From Prorocentrum cordatum (Eukaryota; Sar; Dinophyceae; Prorocentrales; Prorocentraceae): a DNA stretch of 64,000 nucleotides. The notes beneath the pieces were generated by a model. That model made no database searches. It saw nothing but the letters and a program-made list of their open reading frames with translations, and was not told the origin of the DNA. Position 1 is the first letter of the stretch. Each line of letters begins with the position of its first letter. The translations under genes were made by a program, and so were the position numbers. This document shows, piece by piece, positions 1 to 11,480 of the stretch. The stretch lies in NCBI GenBank assembly GCA_963575745.1, contig CAUYUJ010012636.1, forward strand, positions 389,114 through 453,113. The letters are read 5' to 3'.

Positions 1-2
1 CC

Positions 3-50
3 GGCAAGGGCGAGGCGGGCGCGTCGCCCACCAAGGACGGGAAGGCCTGA
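3..50 (+). pseudogene. C-terminal tail of an upstream retroelement frame
   Basis: Frame 3 is open from the window edge and reads GKGEAGASPTKDGKA followed by TGA at 48-50. Its place just before the endonuclease frame suggests the end of the element's ORF1. Only 15 residues are visible, so the family cannot be identified. Confidence 0.3.
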
Positions 51-584
51 GAGCGAGCGGAGGATCGCCCCAGGGGTGATCCAGGGGCCCATCTGCCCGC
101 ATCCGCTCCTCATCTCAGCGCCTCTTCCCCGTCAGCTGCTGGGTTTCCCTCTGCGGCGTCGTCTTCGGCAGGCAGTTCTGCGGCTACGACGACGAGGGCG
201 GCTACGTCGGCAGTCTCTCCCTCTGCGTCCTCGGCTGGGGCTGAGGCTCTAGATTCAGCTTCACAGTCGCAAGCAGACATGCAGTCCAATGATATCGTGC
301 AAGTCCTCTTCAGCAACATCACGATGCTAGGTAACAAGTCCTGGGGGTACCTGGCTGAGATGGCAAAATCACGTTCGGTTCAATACTTCGCCTTGTGTGA
401 GACCCACGTCCCGACAGCTGGGGTGTCGAAGTGGGTCAAGAAGGCCAGGGCAGCTCACCTCCGATGTTATGCGAACGCCGCTCGTCCTACTGGCCGCCAG
501 TGTTTGACATCGACGGGACAGGCTAAAGCGAATGAGGGGGTGAGATGTTCTTGGTTAAGGGGCACAGGCAAGCTCATCCTTTAG
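51..584 (+). pseudogene. LINE ORF2 5' part: Ser/Ala linker and N-terminal half of EEP endonuclease
   Basis: The frame is open from just after the TGA at 48-50. The first 75 codons or so are Ser/Ala/Thr-rich with no ATG; the first ATG is at 279. From about 300 it reads VLFSNITMLGNKSWGYL then YFALCETHVP. This is the usual start of an APE-like endonuclease of LINEs, with the catalytic Glu in CETH (about 399). The frame is lost between 545 and 584, and the protein continues in another frame at 545-1516. The enzyme would nick target DNA to prime reverse transcription. The domain call rests on motif order, not on a search. Confidence 0.7.
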
Positions 585-1516
585 CGCATGGCAAGCTAGG
601 TGCACTATGTGAGTCAGGCCAGTCTATGCTAGATGGGTTTCTGCCCATGGCTGTACATTTGCAGGGCTTTAGTATTGTCATTCGTACGTTTTATAATAGA
701 TGTGGGTTGAAGTTTTCTGGTCTGAATCTTGGGCGATTCGCTAGACTAGGTTCGTTACTTCATGCTTTGCAGTTGCCCTGGGTTGTCCTGGGGGATTTTA
801 ACCAGTCTCCGATCGAGCTCCAGCGTTCGGGGTGGGTCTCTCGGCTCGGGGCGTCAGTACTGCAGGCCCCCGTCGAATACACTTGCGTCAGCTCTAGTGG
901 ATCCACGCACATCGATTTTGCGGTCGCTTCTGCGTCGGCAGTGCCGTACATTGCTGGCCTCAGCGCGATCGAAGATGTTCCGTGGCGTCCGCACTGTGCT
1001 CTTTTGCTCCAGCTGCGTGGCTCGGGAAAGCAGTTGATCACTCGGTCTCTCATACTTCCCGAGCGCTTCGCGCAAGTCTCGAGGCCTCAGAAGCAGGCGG
1101 CGGAGGGGTCAAAGTCTTCTCTTGCTCGCAAGAAGCGCGCCGTGCAGCAGGCCCTCTCGCGTGAAAAGCAGCTGGAGCGCACCCATGCTTTGTATTCAGA
1201 CCTCTTGGTCCAGCCCGACGACACGAGTGCTGGGGTTGTGGGTACTTCTGGCTCTGGCCCCGTGTCTGCGCCAGAGGCTGAGGACCTCGAGGACCCTGAA
1301 GTGTGGGCTGGGTGTCATTTCGGTTTTTTGGACGAAGACGAGGTCGACCCATGGGCCGAGGAGGCCAACTTTAGTGACCCTGTCCGTCCTTCCCCGCTCC
1401 CTCCCTCGTCGGCCGTCGCGTCGGTCGCCTCTCCTGCGAACGCCAGCAATTGTTTGGGCGATGCTCCCATGAGTCTGGAGGGTCACTCTTCGCCAGCTGT
1501 TAGCCCCGTCAGGTGA
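545..1516 (+). pseudogene. LINE ORF2: C-terminal half of EEP endonuclease plus acidic linker
   Basis: This continues the endonuclease after a frameshift. WVVLGDFNQSP (about 779-811) carries the GDFN motif of the EEP fold, STHIDFAVAS (about 902-931) the next conserved strand, and RPHCALLLQL (about 988-1017) the C-terminal His. From about 1216 the chain is rich in Asp, Glu, Pro and Ser, a linker rather than a folded domain. The frame ends at TGA 1514-1516. Coding appears to continue in a third frame from about 1508, so the stop looks like the result of a frameshift. Confidence 0.75.
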
Positions 1517-2252
1517 TAATGTTGAGATCCCCCCCAGCGAGAGCCGGCCTCGTTTAAGTGAGGAGACCCCCGATCCCACTCCCTGCGGTGGAACTCCGCC
1601 CACTGCTCCGCCCTCTGCTGCTGGTGCGGTTGATTTTGCCTTACCTCATGTCCGTTGGCTTTCGGCTCGAGCCAATTCTGGCTTCCACTCACACTCCCTT
1701 GACGACGTTTGGAAACCCATCCTACAGTCGTTGTCATTCCGTGTTGGAGGCCAGTATGTGCTGGCGGTCAGCGGCGCCTTCTCGGCATGGATTACAGCAG
1801 TAGAGGAGATGCATCTAGACGAGCAGGTAGGAGCAGGCCCATCCAGGGCCAGAGGACCGACCATGTCAGTGCATCCAGTGCGGCAGTCGACTCACTTTCG
1901 GGACATGCCCTTCCAGGATGCCATCGCGAACTGGTGGGAGCGCATCTCGGTTGTTGTCGGCAAGGTCACCAAACATGTTAGGCGTGATAACGGAAAACCC
2001 CAAGTTCAAGTGCTGTGTGAAGCAGCTCGTAAGTTAGCAGGTAATTTCCCCGATGGTGTTCAGAAGATGGTTGGCGCACGTAGGGATGCGACGTCATGGC
2101 CCCTGTGGTTGTCGGTGTTGCAGAGTCTCCATGAGATCCCTTTGGCGCAGCTTGAGTTGTTCACCAAAGAAGCCGCTCGTATTGCTTGCAGCGCTGTCTC
2201 GAGCACTTGCGGCGTCGTTGGCGGACTTCAAGCAGTGGATTCAGCAGAATGA
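1508..2252 (+). pseudogene. LINE ORF2: linker and helical region before the RT
   Basis: Frame 3 is open and reads through a Pro/Ser-rich linker, then HVRWLSARANSGFHSHSLDDVW and a helical stretch with conserved-looking Trp and Leu residues. It contains IANWWERISVVVGKVTKHV and ends about 2252. The RT frame overlaps it from 2053 and is clearly coding from about 2200 (ADFKQWIQQNEFTGGLFRAT), so a frameshift lies near 2180-2220. In dinoflagellate LINEs a long region of unclear function sits between endonuclease and RT, and this matches that position. No catalytic motif is visible. Confidence 0.6.
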
Positions 2253-4722
2253 GTTTACAGGAGGGCTCTTTCGAGCCACCAAGGAGCAGCCGAATAGGAG
2301 TCATAGTGTGGTCGTGAACGGCGAGATGATATGCCATCCCAAGGATGTGGTGGAGCACCGTGCAGAGAAGTATCACAAGCTATGGACATCTCCTGATATG
2401 ACATGCAGTCAGGCTGAGAAGTTGTTTGAGACCGTCCACGCGCGGGCCCGTGATGAACCTTTGGAGCCTCTTTCTTTAGAAGACATTCGTCGTGCATTGA
2501 GGGCTATGAAGGCGCGTGCGGGGATGGGTTTGGATCGTTTATCCCCCATCGATCTCGAGAGGCTGCCAGATGCCGCGCTGACTGAATTGGCGCAACTATA
2601 CAACATGTTTGAGGATTGTCAGACATGGCCGTGGCAGCTCATGGGGGTCGTGGGTAAGTTATTAGCCAAGAAGACCGTTGGCCAGTTCCGTGTCATAGGA
2701 TTGATTTGCATGATTTGCAGGGTGTGGAGTCTGGCACGCGAACCAGTTGTACAAAGGTGGGCTGCCTCCTCGCAGCCCGACTGGGATGCTGCGGTGAAGG
2801 GCAACAGTGCCCTCCGCGAAGCGTGTATGAAGGCGCTGAATGAAGAGCTGTACACCAGGCTCAAGATGGCCAACGGTCACGCATTGATGGATATTCAGAG
2901 TTATTATGACATGATGGAATGGGATGTTCTTATCAGGGGGGCCTTTCGGTATGGGTTCCCAGCAGTAATGTTAGGATTGGAACTTCAGATATGTGCGAGT
3001 CCGAGGATGTTAGATCAGGGCGACGCGGTGTCGCTCCCCTTCCAGGCCACGCGGAGCATCGTGCAGGGGCTCCGTAGTGGCACGCGCTTCGCGCGGTGTG
3101 TCACCAGCCTGGTCATGGAGCGCCTGACGGTCATGCATCCTGGGCTCTCGGAGCGTTTGTGGATCGACGATCTTTCGCAGTCGGCAGTGGGATCTGGTGC
3201 TCATGTATGACAGGCGCTGATCGACGGCGTGACCTCGACCTCCGACCTCTTGGCAGATGTCAAGCTCACGCTGGCCAACAAGAGTACGGTGTCTTGCTCA
3301 TCAATGGCGGATGCTCGTGCTGTGGTCAGGGCTCTGAAGAAGCGTGGCATCGAGATCCAATGTGCCAAGCAGATGGCCTACCTGCGGGTCGACCTCTCGT
3401 GTGGGCGTCGGCATGGCCGGGCAACCAGGCAGAAACGCATGCAGGACACGAAGAAGCAGCATCTCACCATCAAGAGGTTTGCGGCTTCATCTCGACGGTT
3501 TCGTATTTTGAAGAAGGTGGAGTTGGCGGGGCCCCAGGCAGGTGCTCGGCACGGCCACCAGGTGCTGGGCTTGCCGCGGGCCTCGCCGGTGCAGCTGCGC
3601 CGACGACTGGGCGGAGGTTCTGGTCATAGGCGCGGTCGTTGCCTCACGACTCTGCTCGACATTCGAGCGCCTGGAGCAGATCCAGGGCATGCTCTCCCTC
3701 GTCAATGTGTAGAGCAGTGGTTCAAGTGCTGGCTGGATTCCCCGCAGGTGAGGCGCTCCGTGGGCCTTGTGTGGCAGGATTTGGCGCAGCAGTTTACTTC
3801 CACCTTGCCGTCCAATCGGGCTCGCCACGTTCGGGGTCCACTGTCAGCTCTCGTTCACTATATGTTGGGAGCCGAGTGGGAGTTGCGATCCCCCACGGAG
3901 TGGTATCCCCCGACGGGCCCTGATGGACTCCAGCACGGATGGAACTTCGGCTCGCAGGCCTTCGAAGCGTTCGACCAGGCAGGCGAGCTGATCGATGCCG
4001 TTGCTGGCACCCTTCAGCAGCAGCTGTGGCTGGGGGCCTCCAAGGGCTTCTGCGGGGGCGGCATGGAGCGAGGGGTGGACAACTTCTCGCTGCGGCGCTA
4101 CCTCTTCCAGCTGGAGCAGGCCCCAGAGTGCGGTCGGAAGTTGTCGGAACTCATGTTGTGTATTGCAGTGGGCGGGACCTGGCCCGCAGCTCGCAAAAAC
4201 TCGCAAGGGTATGATATCCCAGCAGAGTGCCGTAGGTGTAGGGGAGGCCCTGAGACACCCAAGCATAGGTTTTGGCAGTGCGAGTGTAATCGGGACTCCA
4301 GAGCCTTTGAAGCCTCAGAGGATCTCATTCCCCGTGCTCTGGCTGAGGCTGATAGTCTCGAATGCTATTGGCTTAGGGGGCTCAACCCGTCTCACATGCT
4401 TGAGGTCTCCCCGCCTCCCGACGAGGAGATCTGGATTAGCAGTCACCCCAATGAGGAGCTTGATGGTGAGTTTTTTGGTGTTGGCACTCCTGGCATGCCC
4501 CTACTCGCGCGGGGAGATGCGTCGGGGGGTGCTGACACCCATTATCCCAGGTTGCGTAGGATTGGGGTGGCTCTCGCCACGGCCCCTTCCGCCGACCCCT
4601 CGGCTCAGAGATTTGCGCATGGGCCCCTCCCTGGCAAGCATCAGACGGTGCCGAGGGGCGAGCTTTTCTGTTTTGTCGTGGCCGTCGAAAGATCTAGGGG
4701 GCCTCTGGCCTACATTTACTGA
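2197..4722 (+). pseudogene. LINE ORF2: reverse transcriptase, zinc knuckle and RNase H N-terminal part
   Basis: The frame is interrupted once, by TGA at 3208-3210 shortly after the RT active site. RT landmarks: GVVGKLLAKKTVGQFRVIGL (fingers), MDIQSYYDMMEWDVL (motif A), IVQGLRSGTRFAR (motif B) and RLWIDDLSQSAVGS (motif C). About 90 residues separate the motif A Asp from the IDD pair. Downstream, GARHGHQVLGLPRASPVQLRR aligns by eye with a region of the second LINE (29950-30035). A C-x2-C-x8-H-x4-C knuckle lies at about 4228-4281. RNase H begins with RGDASGG (first Asp) and VPRGELFCFVVAV (Glu), then the frame is lost near 4720. The enzyme would copy element RNA into DNA. Confidence 0.82.
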
Positions 4723-5254
4723 TAATGAGCAGGTTTCAACTGGATTTTGGAGTAGGTGGTTCGAGGCTCCCCAGGGCCCCAATGCGGATCTCTGGAGGAG
4801 GCTGCGCGATGCCCTGCAAGTGTCGGACCGACACCCAGGCGATGTGTGCGTTCTCAAAGTTCCCTCTCATGTTGACGGTGCTGAGGTGGAGGCTAGAGGT
4901 CTCCCAGGCCATTTAATTGCTGGTAATGTGTTCGTTGACGCCCTTGCGGGCACTGCCGCCAAGCTGTTCAGTGCCCCCGCTGATCAGCGTGCGAGAGTTC
5001 TCCGCATCGAGAATGAAGTCCGTCTCATTCGTGAGAGGCTCTTGAGGGCCACGTTAGAGTCGTGTAAGTTGGACGGGAAAAAGGTCAGGCGCCCTGCTGC
5101 CCCTGCTGTTGCCCCTCCCCCTGCACCCTCAGTCGTCGCCTTTTTCCAATCGTCTCATGCTGTGGAGTCTTGTGGGAAAAAATGCTCGAGGTGTCATATT
5201 AGCTGCTCGGAGGCGAGCAAGAAGATGTGGCTATCATCGGAATGTTTTCCCTAG
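4688..5254 (+). pseudogene. LINE ORF2: C-terminal half of RNase H
   Basis: Frame 2 continues the RNase H after a frameshift. FTDNEQV (Asp at 4721-4723), VLKVPSHVDG (His) and IAGNVFVDALAG (last Asp) complete the catalytic set begun in the previous frame. A basic/Pro-rich stretch follows, then CGKKCSRCHISC, and the frame ends at TAG 5252-5254. The full DEDD-type set is thus visible across two frames. Loss of function in this copy is inferred from the frameshift, not from active-site change. Confidence 0.72.
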
Positions 5255-5544
5255 TTCGGGCGACTGAGCACACTTTAAGGGTCCCTCACGGTCGGCGGTT
5301 ACACCTCGCTGGGGGCTGGGTCCACCAGTCTCACCAGATGGTTTACCACGAGTCGTTGGCCCTGTGGTTCTGCCAGTCCTGTGGGAGGTATTTCTCTTGT
5401 AACCTCTGTGGGCTGGACGAGTTGTGTTCGTCTCCCGACTCCCCTGTGACCAAGACGCGGCGAGCATACCTCGACCGCATCTCCAGGAACCTGTGGCCTA
5501 AAGTGCTCAGCAAGGCTGAGCAAGCGGCTCGGGGTCGGTCTTAA
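5227..5544 (+). pseudogene. LINE ORF2: Cys-rich C-terminal tail
   Basis: The last coding block shifts to frame 1 and reads HESLALWFCQSCGRYFSCNLCGLDELCSSP, an array of CxxC pairs, before a basic end and TAA at 5542-5544. The second LINE also ends in a Cys-rich tail (31560-31810), so this seems to be a shared architectural feature of these elements, perhaps for nucleic-acid binding. Confidence 0.6.
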
Positions 5545-5545
5545 T

Positions 5546-5720
5546 TAAGTTGGGGGGGGGCGGGGCCCCTAAGTGGGTGTGTGTGTGTGTGTCAGCGGCG
5601 AGCGGCGCGCCCGCGCGCGGCCGCCCGCGACATCGGCGGCTTCCTCACGCAGGACCGCCCACGCACCCGCGCCGCCCGTCCCCCCCCCCTCGGTTTTTCG
5701 GATTCGCTTCGCGATCGGTC
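5546..5720. other. GC-rich spacer after LINE, with short GT tract
   Basis: It contains a G-rich run, a GT tract at about 5575-5592 and GCG-rich sequence. I see no gene. It may be the 3' UTR of the LINE. Confidence 0.5.
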
Positions 5721-6297
5721 TCATCTCACCACCTCATCCTCATCCTCATCCTCATCCTCCTCCTCCTCCGCCTCCTCCTCCTCCGCCTCCTCCTCCTCCT
5801 CTTCCTCCGCCTCCTCCGCCTCCTCCTCCTCCCCCCCCTCCTCCTCCTCCTCCTCCTCCTCCTCCTCCTCCTCTTCTTCTTATTATTATTATTATTCTTC
5901 TTCTTCTTCTTCTTCTTCTTCTTATTCTTCTCTTCTTATTCTTATTATTCTTCTTCTTCTCTGTTTCTTATTCTTATTATTCTTCCTCTTCTTCTTCTTC
6001 TTCCTCCTCCTCCTCCTCCTCCTCCTCCTCCTCCTCTCCTCCTCCTCCTCCTCCTCCTCCTCCTCCTCCTCCTCCTCCTCCTCCCTCCTCCTCCTCCTCC
6101 TCCTCCTCCTCCTCCTCCTCCTCCTCCTCCTCCTCCTCCTCCTCCTCCTCCTCCCTCCTCCTCCTCCTCCTCCGCCTCCTCCTCGCTCCGCTCCTCTCCG
6201 CCGCCTCCTCCTCCTGCTCGGTTCCGCCTCTGCTTCCTCCTCCGCCCCATCCTCCTCCTCGTCCTCCTCCTCCTCCTCCTCCTCCTCCTCCTCCTCC

Positions 6298-6354
<57 letters not shown>

Positions 6355-7352
6355 GCATCATCATCATCATCATCCTCATCATCACCTCATCATCAGCATC
6401 AGCAGCATCAGCATTATCAGCATCATCATCAGTAGCATCATCATCATCATCATCATCATCATCAGCATCATCATCATCATCAGCATCAGCATCATCAGCA
6501 TCATCATCATCATCACCAGCATCATCATCAGCATCACCATCATCAGCATCATCATCATCAGCAGCATTATCAGCATTATCAGCATCATCGTCATCAGCAT
6601 CATCATAATCATCATCATCAGCACCATCATCAGCATCATCATCAACATCATCATCATCAACATCATCATCATCAGCATCGACATCATCATCATCATCAGC
6701 ATCACCATCATCACCAGCAGCATCAGCATCAGCATCAGCATCAGCATCAGCATCAGCATCAACAGCATCATCATCGTCATCAGCAGCAGCATCATCGTCA
6801 TCAGCAGCAGCATCATCATCAGCATCATCATCATCATCAGCATCATCATCACCACCACCGCCATCAGCATCATCATCATCATCATCAGCATCATCATCAT
6901 CATCAGCATGGTCATCAGCATCATCATCATTATCATCATGATCATCATCATCAGCATCATCATCATTAGCATCATCAGCATCAGCACTATCAGCATCAGC
7001 ACCATCTGCATCAGCATCATCATCATCATCATCAGCAGCGTCATCATCATCATCAGAATCATCAGCAGCAACAGCATCATCAACAGCATCATCAGCAGCA
7101 ACATCATCATCAACATCATCGTCAGTATTGTCATCATCATCAGCATCATCATCAGCAGCATCATCAGCAGCATCATCATAACCATCAGCAGCATCAGCAT
7201 CATCAGCATCAGCATCATCATCAGCATCATCATCAGCATCAGCATCATTAGCATCAGCATCATCAGCATCATCATCCTCATCATCATCATCATCAGCATC
7301 GTCAGCAGCAGCATCATCATCAGCAGCATCATCATCAGCAGCATCATCCGTT
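5720..7352 (+). repeat. 1.6-kb compound trinucleotide array: TCATCC, TCC, TCT/TAT, TCC, TCA, CATCAG
   Basis: Successive blocks are TCATCC (5731-5760), TCC (to about 5875), TCT/TAT mixtures (to about 6003), TCC (to about 6175), a short GC-rich break, TCC (6255-6298), ATC (to about 6353) and a long CAT/CAG mixture to 7352. All six frames are open over long stretches, and the resulting poly-Pro, poly-Ser, poly-His and poly-Ile frames are artefacts. The array begins about 175 bp after the LINE stop codon. Confidence 0.95.
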
Positions 7353-7475
7353 CCTTGTCCTTATAAATAACTTCTCCCCGTCGCGCCCCGAGGCCAGTTT
7401 TGGGGGGCGGGCGGGGCGTTTCGCCTGAGACCTCCTCATCAGTTATGACACTGAAGCTGAAATTTGACAACAGTT

Positions 7476-8212
7476 TCAGATATGGAGGGCGGGTGGTGTT
7501 CAACATCTGGCTCTCGCCTTAGCGCCGCGCACATTCGTTTGAACAATGCAAGAGGTTCACGGATTGCGGGCGGGCCGTTTTCAACAGATGGCTCTCGCCT
7601 CAGCGCCGCGCACATTCGTTTTAAACATGTTCAAAAGCTTCACCGATTCGGGGCGGGTCTTTTCCAAACTGTGGCTCTCGCCTTAGCGCCGCGCATACTC
7701 GCTGTACAAATTTGCAAGACTTCACAGGTTGAGGGCGGGTGGTTTTCAAACCGTGGGTCTCGCCTTAGTGCCGCGCGCATTCGTTTGAACAAGTTGCAAG
7801 AGTTTCATGGATTGAGGGCAGTTCCTTCTCAAAATCTGATCCTCGCTTTAATGCCGCGCACATGCTTTTAAGACGAAAACAAGAGTTTCACGGATTCCCT
7901 TGATCGACGTACAAGGAATGGTGCTTGGGAAGGATTCCCGATTATGAGGGCGCACCAGTTACGATGTTTCGCGGTGTTGAAGTCCCAAGACTGGCGTTCT
8001 GGCACGACTCAGGATCGTCAAGACGCAACGGTCAAGTTTATCCGTGGCGTTGGAATAACGAAAACACTGTTTTGGCATGTCTTCAAACAATTATCTTCCA
8101 ACGAGGCAGGTCCCTCTGTGGAAATGAACCGTTGTAGGGGCCCATGAAGAGGGAGCTTGGGGGGAGGGCTTATTCCAACATCATTGGTGGCTCTTGGGTT
8201 TACACTGGTCCT
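7476..8212 (+). repeat. TCC-tailed modular repeat family, copy 1 (longest)
   Basis: Two modules and a conserved end. Module 1 is five tandem units of about 82 bp (7511 to about 7920) with core CTCTCGCCTTAGCGCCGCGC and a GGATTGAGGGCGGG segment. Module 2 is two units of about 73 bp (from 7938) with core AGGATCGTCAAGACGCAAC and GGTGTTGAAGTCC. The end block (8143-8207) contains GAAGAGGGAGCTT, TTCCAACATC and TTTACACTGGTCC and runs straight into TCC repeats. The same order recurs at 23655, 34890 and 38695, always on +. There is no convincing long frame. I interpret it as a non-autonomous retroposon. Confidence 0.75.
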
Positions 8213-8492
8213 CCTCCTCCTCCTCCTCCTCCTCCTCCTCCTCAGTCTCCTTCTCCTTCACCGCCTTCTCCTCCTCCTCCCCCTCCGCCTCCTCCTCCTC
8301 CTCATCCTCCTCCTCCTCCTCATCCGTCTCCTTCTCCTCCAACGCCTCCGCCTCCTCCTCCGCCTTCGCCTCCGCCTTCGCCTCCACCTCCTCCTCCGCC
8401 ACAGCCTCCGCCTCCGCCTCCCTCCCCCTCCCCCCCCTCTTCCTCCTCTTCCTCCTCCTCCTCCTCCGATCCTTCTCACTCTCCTCTAGCAG
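8207..8492 (+). repeat. TCC/TCCGCC pyrimidine tract
   Basis: Imperfect TCC repeats with CGC interruptions that start exactly where the conserved end of the preceding repeat copy stops. Confidence 0.92.
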
Positions 8493-9295
8493 CGCCTGCA
8501 GAGACCCACAGCGCTCTCAGAGCATCAGGGATGTGGCGACCGCCCAGGGGCATTGGAAGGGGCTCTGGCCACGAGCTCGAGGGGGCTCCACCCGTGGCGA
8601 CATGGAGCCCTACGAGAGCCCCCAACGGCGGGGGGGTAGAAAAAGACAAACCTTAAATCCCCGAACGCCGATCCTCGAAACGCCGATGCTCGAATATCGA
8701 TCCTCCTGGATCCTCGAACGTCGATCGATCCTCATCCTGGGACCGCAGGGCCGGCAGGGGGGGCCCCGCGCGCCCTCCGCGCGCCGACGCGGCCGAGGCG
8801 GGGAGCCCCGCGCCTTGCCCCGCAGGGAGCTCGAACGACTCCGCGTACAGCGGCTTCAGGGTGCCTGGCAGGAGCAGAGCGCTCGGGGAGCGCCGGCGGC
8901 GTCACTGCACCAAGGGCAGCTGTGTAATTAAGCGCTTCGCGCTGCGCGAGGCGCGAGGCGCGAGGTGCGAACGACTTCGCGCTCTCGCGACGCCCCCACC
9001 CGGGGGAACAGAGGAGGGCGACGAGGACGAGAATGAGGGATCGCGAATCTCAGACCGCGAGCCGCGAATAACGTCGCGACCTCGTGGCGGCCCTTGTCAC
9101 GCGTTCGCTGGAAGAGTCCAAGCGGCAAGAAGCGCGTGCGAGCATCAAACTGCTGCTCAACACATGTGCAAGAACTGCATGTGGAACAAGCGGTCACAAT
9201 TGTTTTGCTTGAAACGTGAAGAGAGTGGGATCGCTATCATTTTCGCTCCCAGGAGGAGCAAGGACGGTCAGGAGGGAGGCTGAGCTGACATGGGG
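8493..9295. other. No recognisable gene
   Basis: GC-rich sequence with a short run of CGAACGCCGATCCTCGAA-type direct repeats (about 8661-8735) and GCGCGAGGC repeats (about 8940-8962). The open frames are short and show no known motif. Confidence 0.6.
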
Positions 9296-9425
9296 ATCAA
9301 AATCCTCCTCGTCTGCGTCCTCGGCCTCTGCCTTCTCCTCCTCCTTCTCCTACTCGTCCTTCTCCCCCTTCTCCCCCTTCTCCTCCTCCTCCTCCTCCTT
9401 CTCCTCCTCCTCGTCCTGCCCCCTC
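9296..9425 (+). repeat. CTC/CTT pyrimidine tract
   Basis: Imperfect TCC/TTC repeats; the Leu- and Ser-rich frames across it are artefacts. Confidence 0.9.
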
Positions 9426-9607
9426 CTATCGCCTCCACTCCATTGCCAAAGCATCCAGGAGAGCGGCGTTTGAAAGTTTCGCGGTAACGCCAGTCATGAG
9501 GGCCAGCCTTGACCTGCCCCCTTTTTCCCTGCCTATCAACGTCGCGATTCCCACGGGCTCTGACGGTCTCAACGGCCAAACTTCACACCACGATGCCTAC
9601 AAATGCA

Positions 9608-9610
<3 letters not shown>

Positions 9611-9640
<30 letters not shown>
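9611..9640. repeat. TA dinucleotide repeat
   Basis: Uninterrupted TA repeat of about 15 units. Confidence 0.97.
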
Positions 9641-9641
<1 letters not shown>

Positions 9642-10540
9642 TCGCCCCCCCCTGGTATCATACCATTTGCCTTGTCTTCGATACTTCCCACTTCTGTATT
9701 TGTCAGCCCTCCCCCTCGTATGCTGCCCACTCTCCGTCCGCGTCGATGTCGTTACACATCGTACACGGCATGATTCCGAGGAGCACACCGAGCCCCGCGG
9801 GCGCCACAGCGCCTACGTGCGCCACGCAGGACAACTGAATGCAGTGCCCACAGCCTACGGGCGTTCGATCCTCACCCGGGGGGGGCGAGAGGCCAAAGAC
9901 GCGCGACGAGAGCTCATGCCCCGAGGGGAAGGAGTGAAGAAGGCACACTCTGGTGGACACGCCACCAGGGCCATCCTTTTGACCACGAGGTGGCGCGGAA
10001 CGGACATCGAGAGAGAGAGAGAGGCTCATTGGTATAGCCCAGAGCCGGACCACGCCCTGTCCAGGCCGGCCAGACCACCACTCCTGCAGACGTCTGGCGC
10101 TTGCCGATGCCACGATGAAATTCAAAACACTGGAACACATGCACCAGTCCACCATTGCGCGTTACGGTGCGCGTGCATCTTGCTACTCTGAAGGCTTCCA
10201 CAGCATGATTGCAATATAGCCCATGTGGGCTATGCTCAACACCTTTCATTCAGCAGTTCGTGCCTTCGTATGCGGGAAGACCGGCATCGACCTCAGCTCG
10301 GCACCCATTCAGAAGGGTGCGGCTTGGCTTGTTCAAGCACAGCACAGCAACGTTTCAAGACAAGCCACCTCCAGGGAGGTAAGCCTGTGGCACGTGTTCT
10401 GCCTCCATGACACCTCAGAGACAATCCGAGTCGCTGGCAATGTTTACGTACTTACTCCTCCCTTCCTCACACATCCCTCCTTCCTCTTCTCGCTCCCCAT
10501 CGTTCGCCGTCCCCCTCTCGGATAAGAACGGGGGGTATCC
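9641..10540. other. No recognisable gene; short GA run
   Basis: Mixed-composition sequence with GA repeats at about 10011-10023. Several frames of 60-230 codons overlap on both strands without any motif I know. Confidence 0.55.
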
Positions 10541-10847
10541 CCTCTCCTCCTGCTCCTCCTCCTCCTCCTCCTACTCCTCCTCCTCCTCCTCCTCCTCCTC
10601 CTCCTCCTCCTCCTCCTCCTCCTCCTCCTCCTCCTCCTCTCCTTCTCTCCTCCTCCTCTCTCCCCTCACCTCTTCATCTGACTCCCCCTCCTCCTATACA
10701 CCATCGCTCATACTTCATCACGCCCCTCCCATCGCCCTCTCCCCGTCCCCTTCCTCCCTCCTCCCTCCCCCTCCTCCCTGCCTCTGACCCTCCTCCCTCC
10801 CCCCTCCTCCCTCCCCCTCACCCTCCTCCCTCCCCCTCCCCCTCACT

Positions 10848-10850
<3 letters not shown>
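10541..10850 (+). repeat. TCC tract grading into CTCCCTCC
   Basis: A nearly pure CTC block (10553-10640) followed by irregular C/T-only sequence to about 10845. It changes abruptly to GAC repeats at 10848. Confidence 0.93.
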
Positions 10851-11155
<305 letters not shown>

Positions 11156-11278
11156 CTGGCGAGAGGTGGCAGTGGGAGGCCAGTCCTCCGGCGTCCCGCA
11201 CCAGGGGCCGGTGGCAGAGCTCCTGGTTGAGCGCCCCCGCGTCCTGCGCAGAGCGGCCAGAGCCCCGCCGGCCCTCCG

Positions 11279-11480
11279 AGACGAAGCCAGGACGAGGACA
11301 CATTCCTCCTCCGCCTCCTCCTCCTCCTCCTCCTCCTCCTCCTCCTCCTCCCCCTCCTCCTCCTCCTCCTCCTCGGTGAGGGTGAATCGAGAATCTCTGA
11401 GATCCAGCGGCTCTGGAGGATGTATCGGGCGCCGCGGCCTTCTCAGAGCGCTCAGAGACCGCTCCGAGACGGTTCCGGAC
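11279..11480. repeat. Dispersed repeat, copy 1 of a family seen also at 61840 and 63900
   Basis: ACGAAGCCAGGACGA, then a CTC tract (11304-11373), then AATCGAGAATCTCTG, CGGCTCTGGA and ATCGGGCGCCGCGGC with CTCAGAGCG. The same landmarks in the same order occur at 63899-64000, and the last part also at 61855-61915. The CTC tract is inserted only in this copy. Confidence 0.65.

Larger units (their letters stand above)
1..5545 (+). mobile_element. Degenerate LINE-type retrotransposon (APE-RT-RNase H)
   Basis: A non-LTR retrotransposon copy whose 5' end lies outside the window. Read across frames it gives, in order, the tail of an upstream frame, a Ser/Ala-rich linker, an APE/EEP endonuclease, an acidic linker, a helical pre-RT region, an RT with an IDD box, a C-x2-C-x8-H-x4-C knuckle, an RNase H and a Cys-rich C-terminal tail ending in TAA at 5542-5544. 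The coding line changes frame about six times and contains one in-frame TGA (3208-3210), so the copy is dead. It is clearly older than the LINE at 25616. A GC-rich 175-bp spacer and then TCATCC/TCC repeats follow its 3' end. The domain assignments are firm; the exact 3' boundary is not. Confidence 0.88.

Noticed and set aside
1-5545. LTR retrotransposon
   Set aside because: There is an APE-type endonuclease upstream of the RT and no integrase or protease, which indicates a LINE.
7361-7370. TATAAATA word as a TATA box
   Set aside because: Dinoflagellate promoters are not known to rely on a TATA box, and no gene starts just downstream.
5573-7506. Very long frames on both strands (up to 597 codons) of Pro, Ser, His, Ile or Met
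   Set aside because: They are direct translations of TCC, TCA and CATCAG repeats; every frame is open and no non-repeat segment supports coding.
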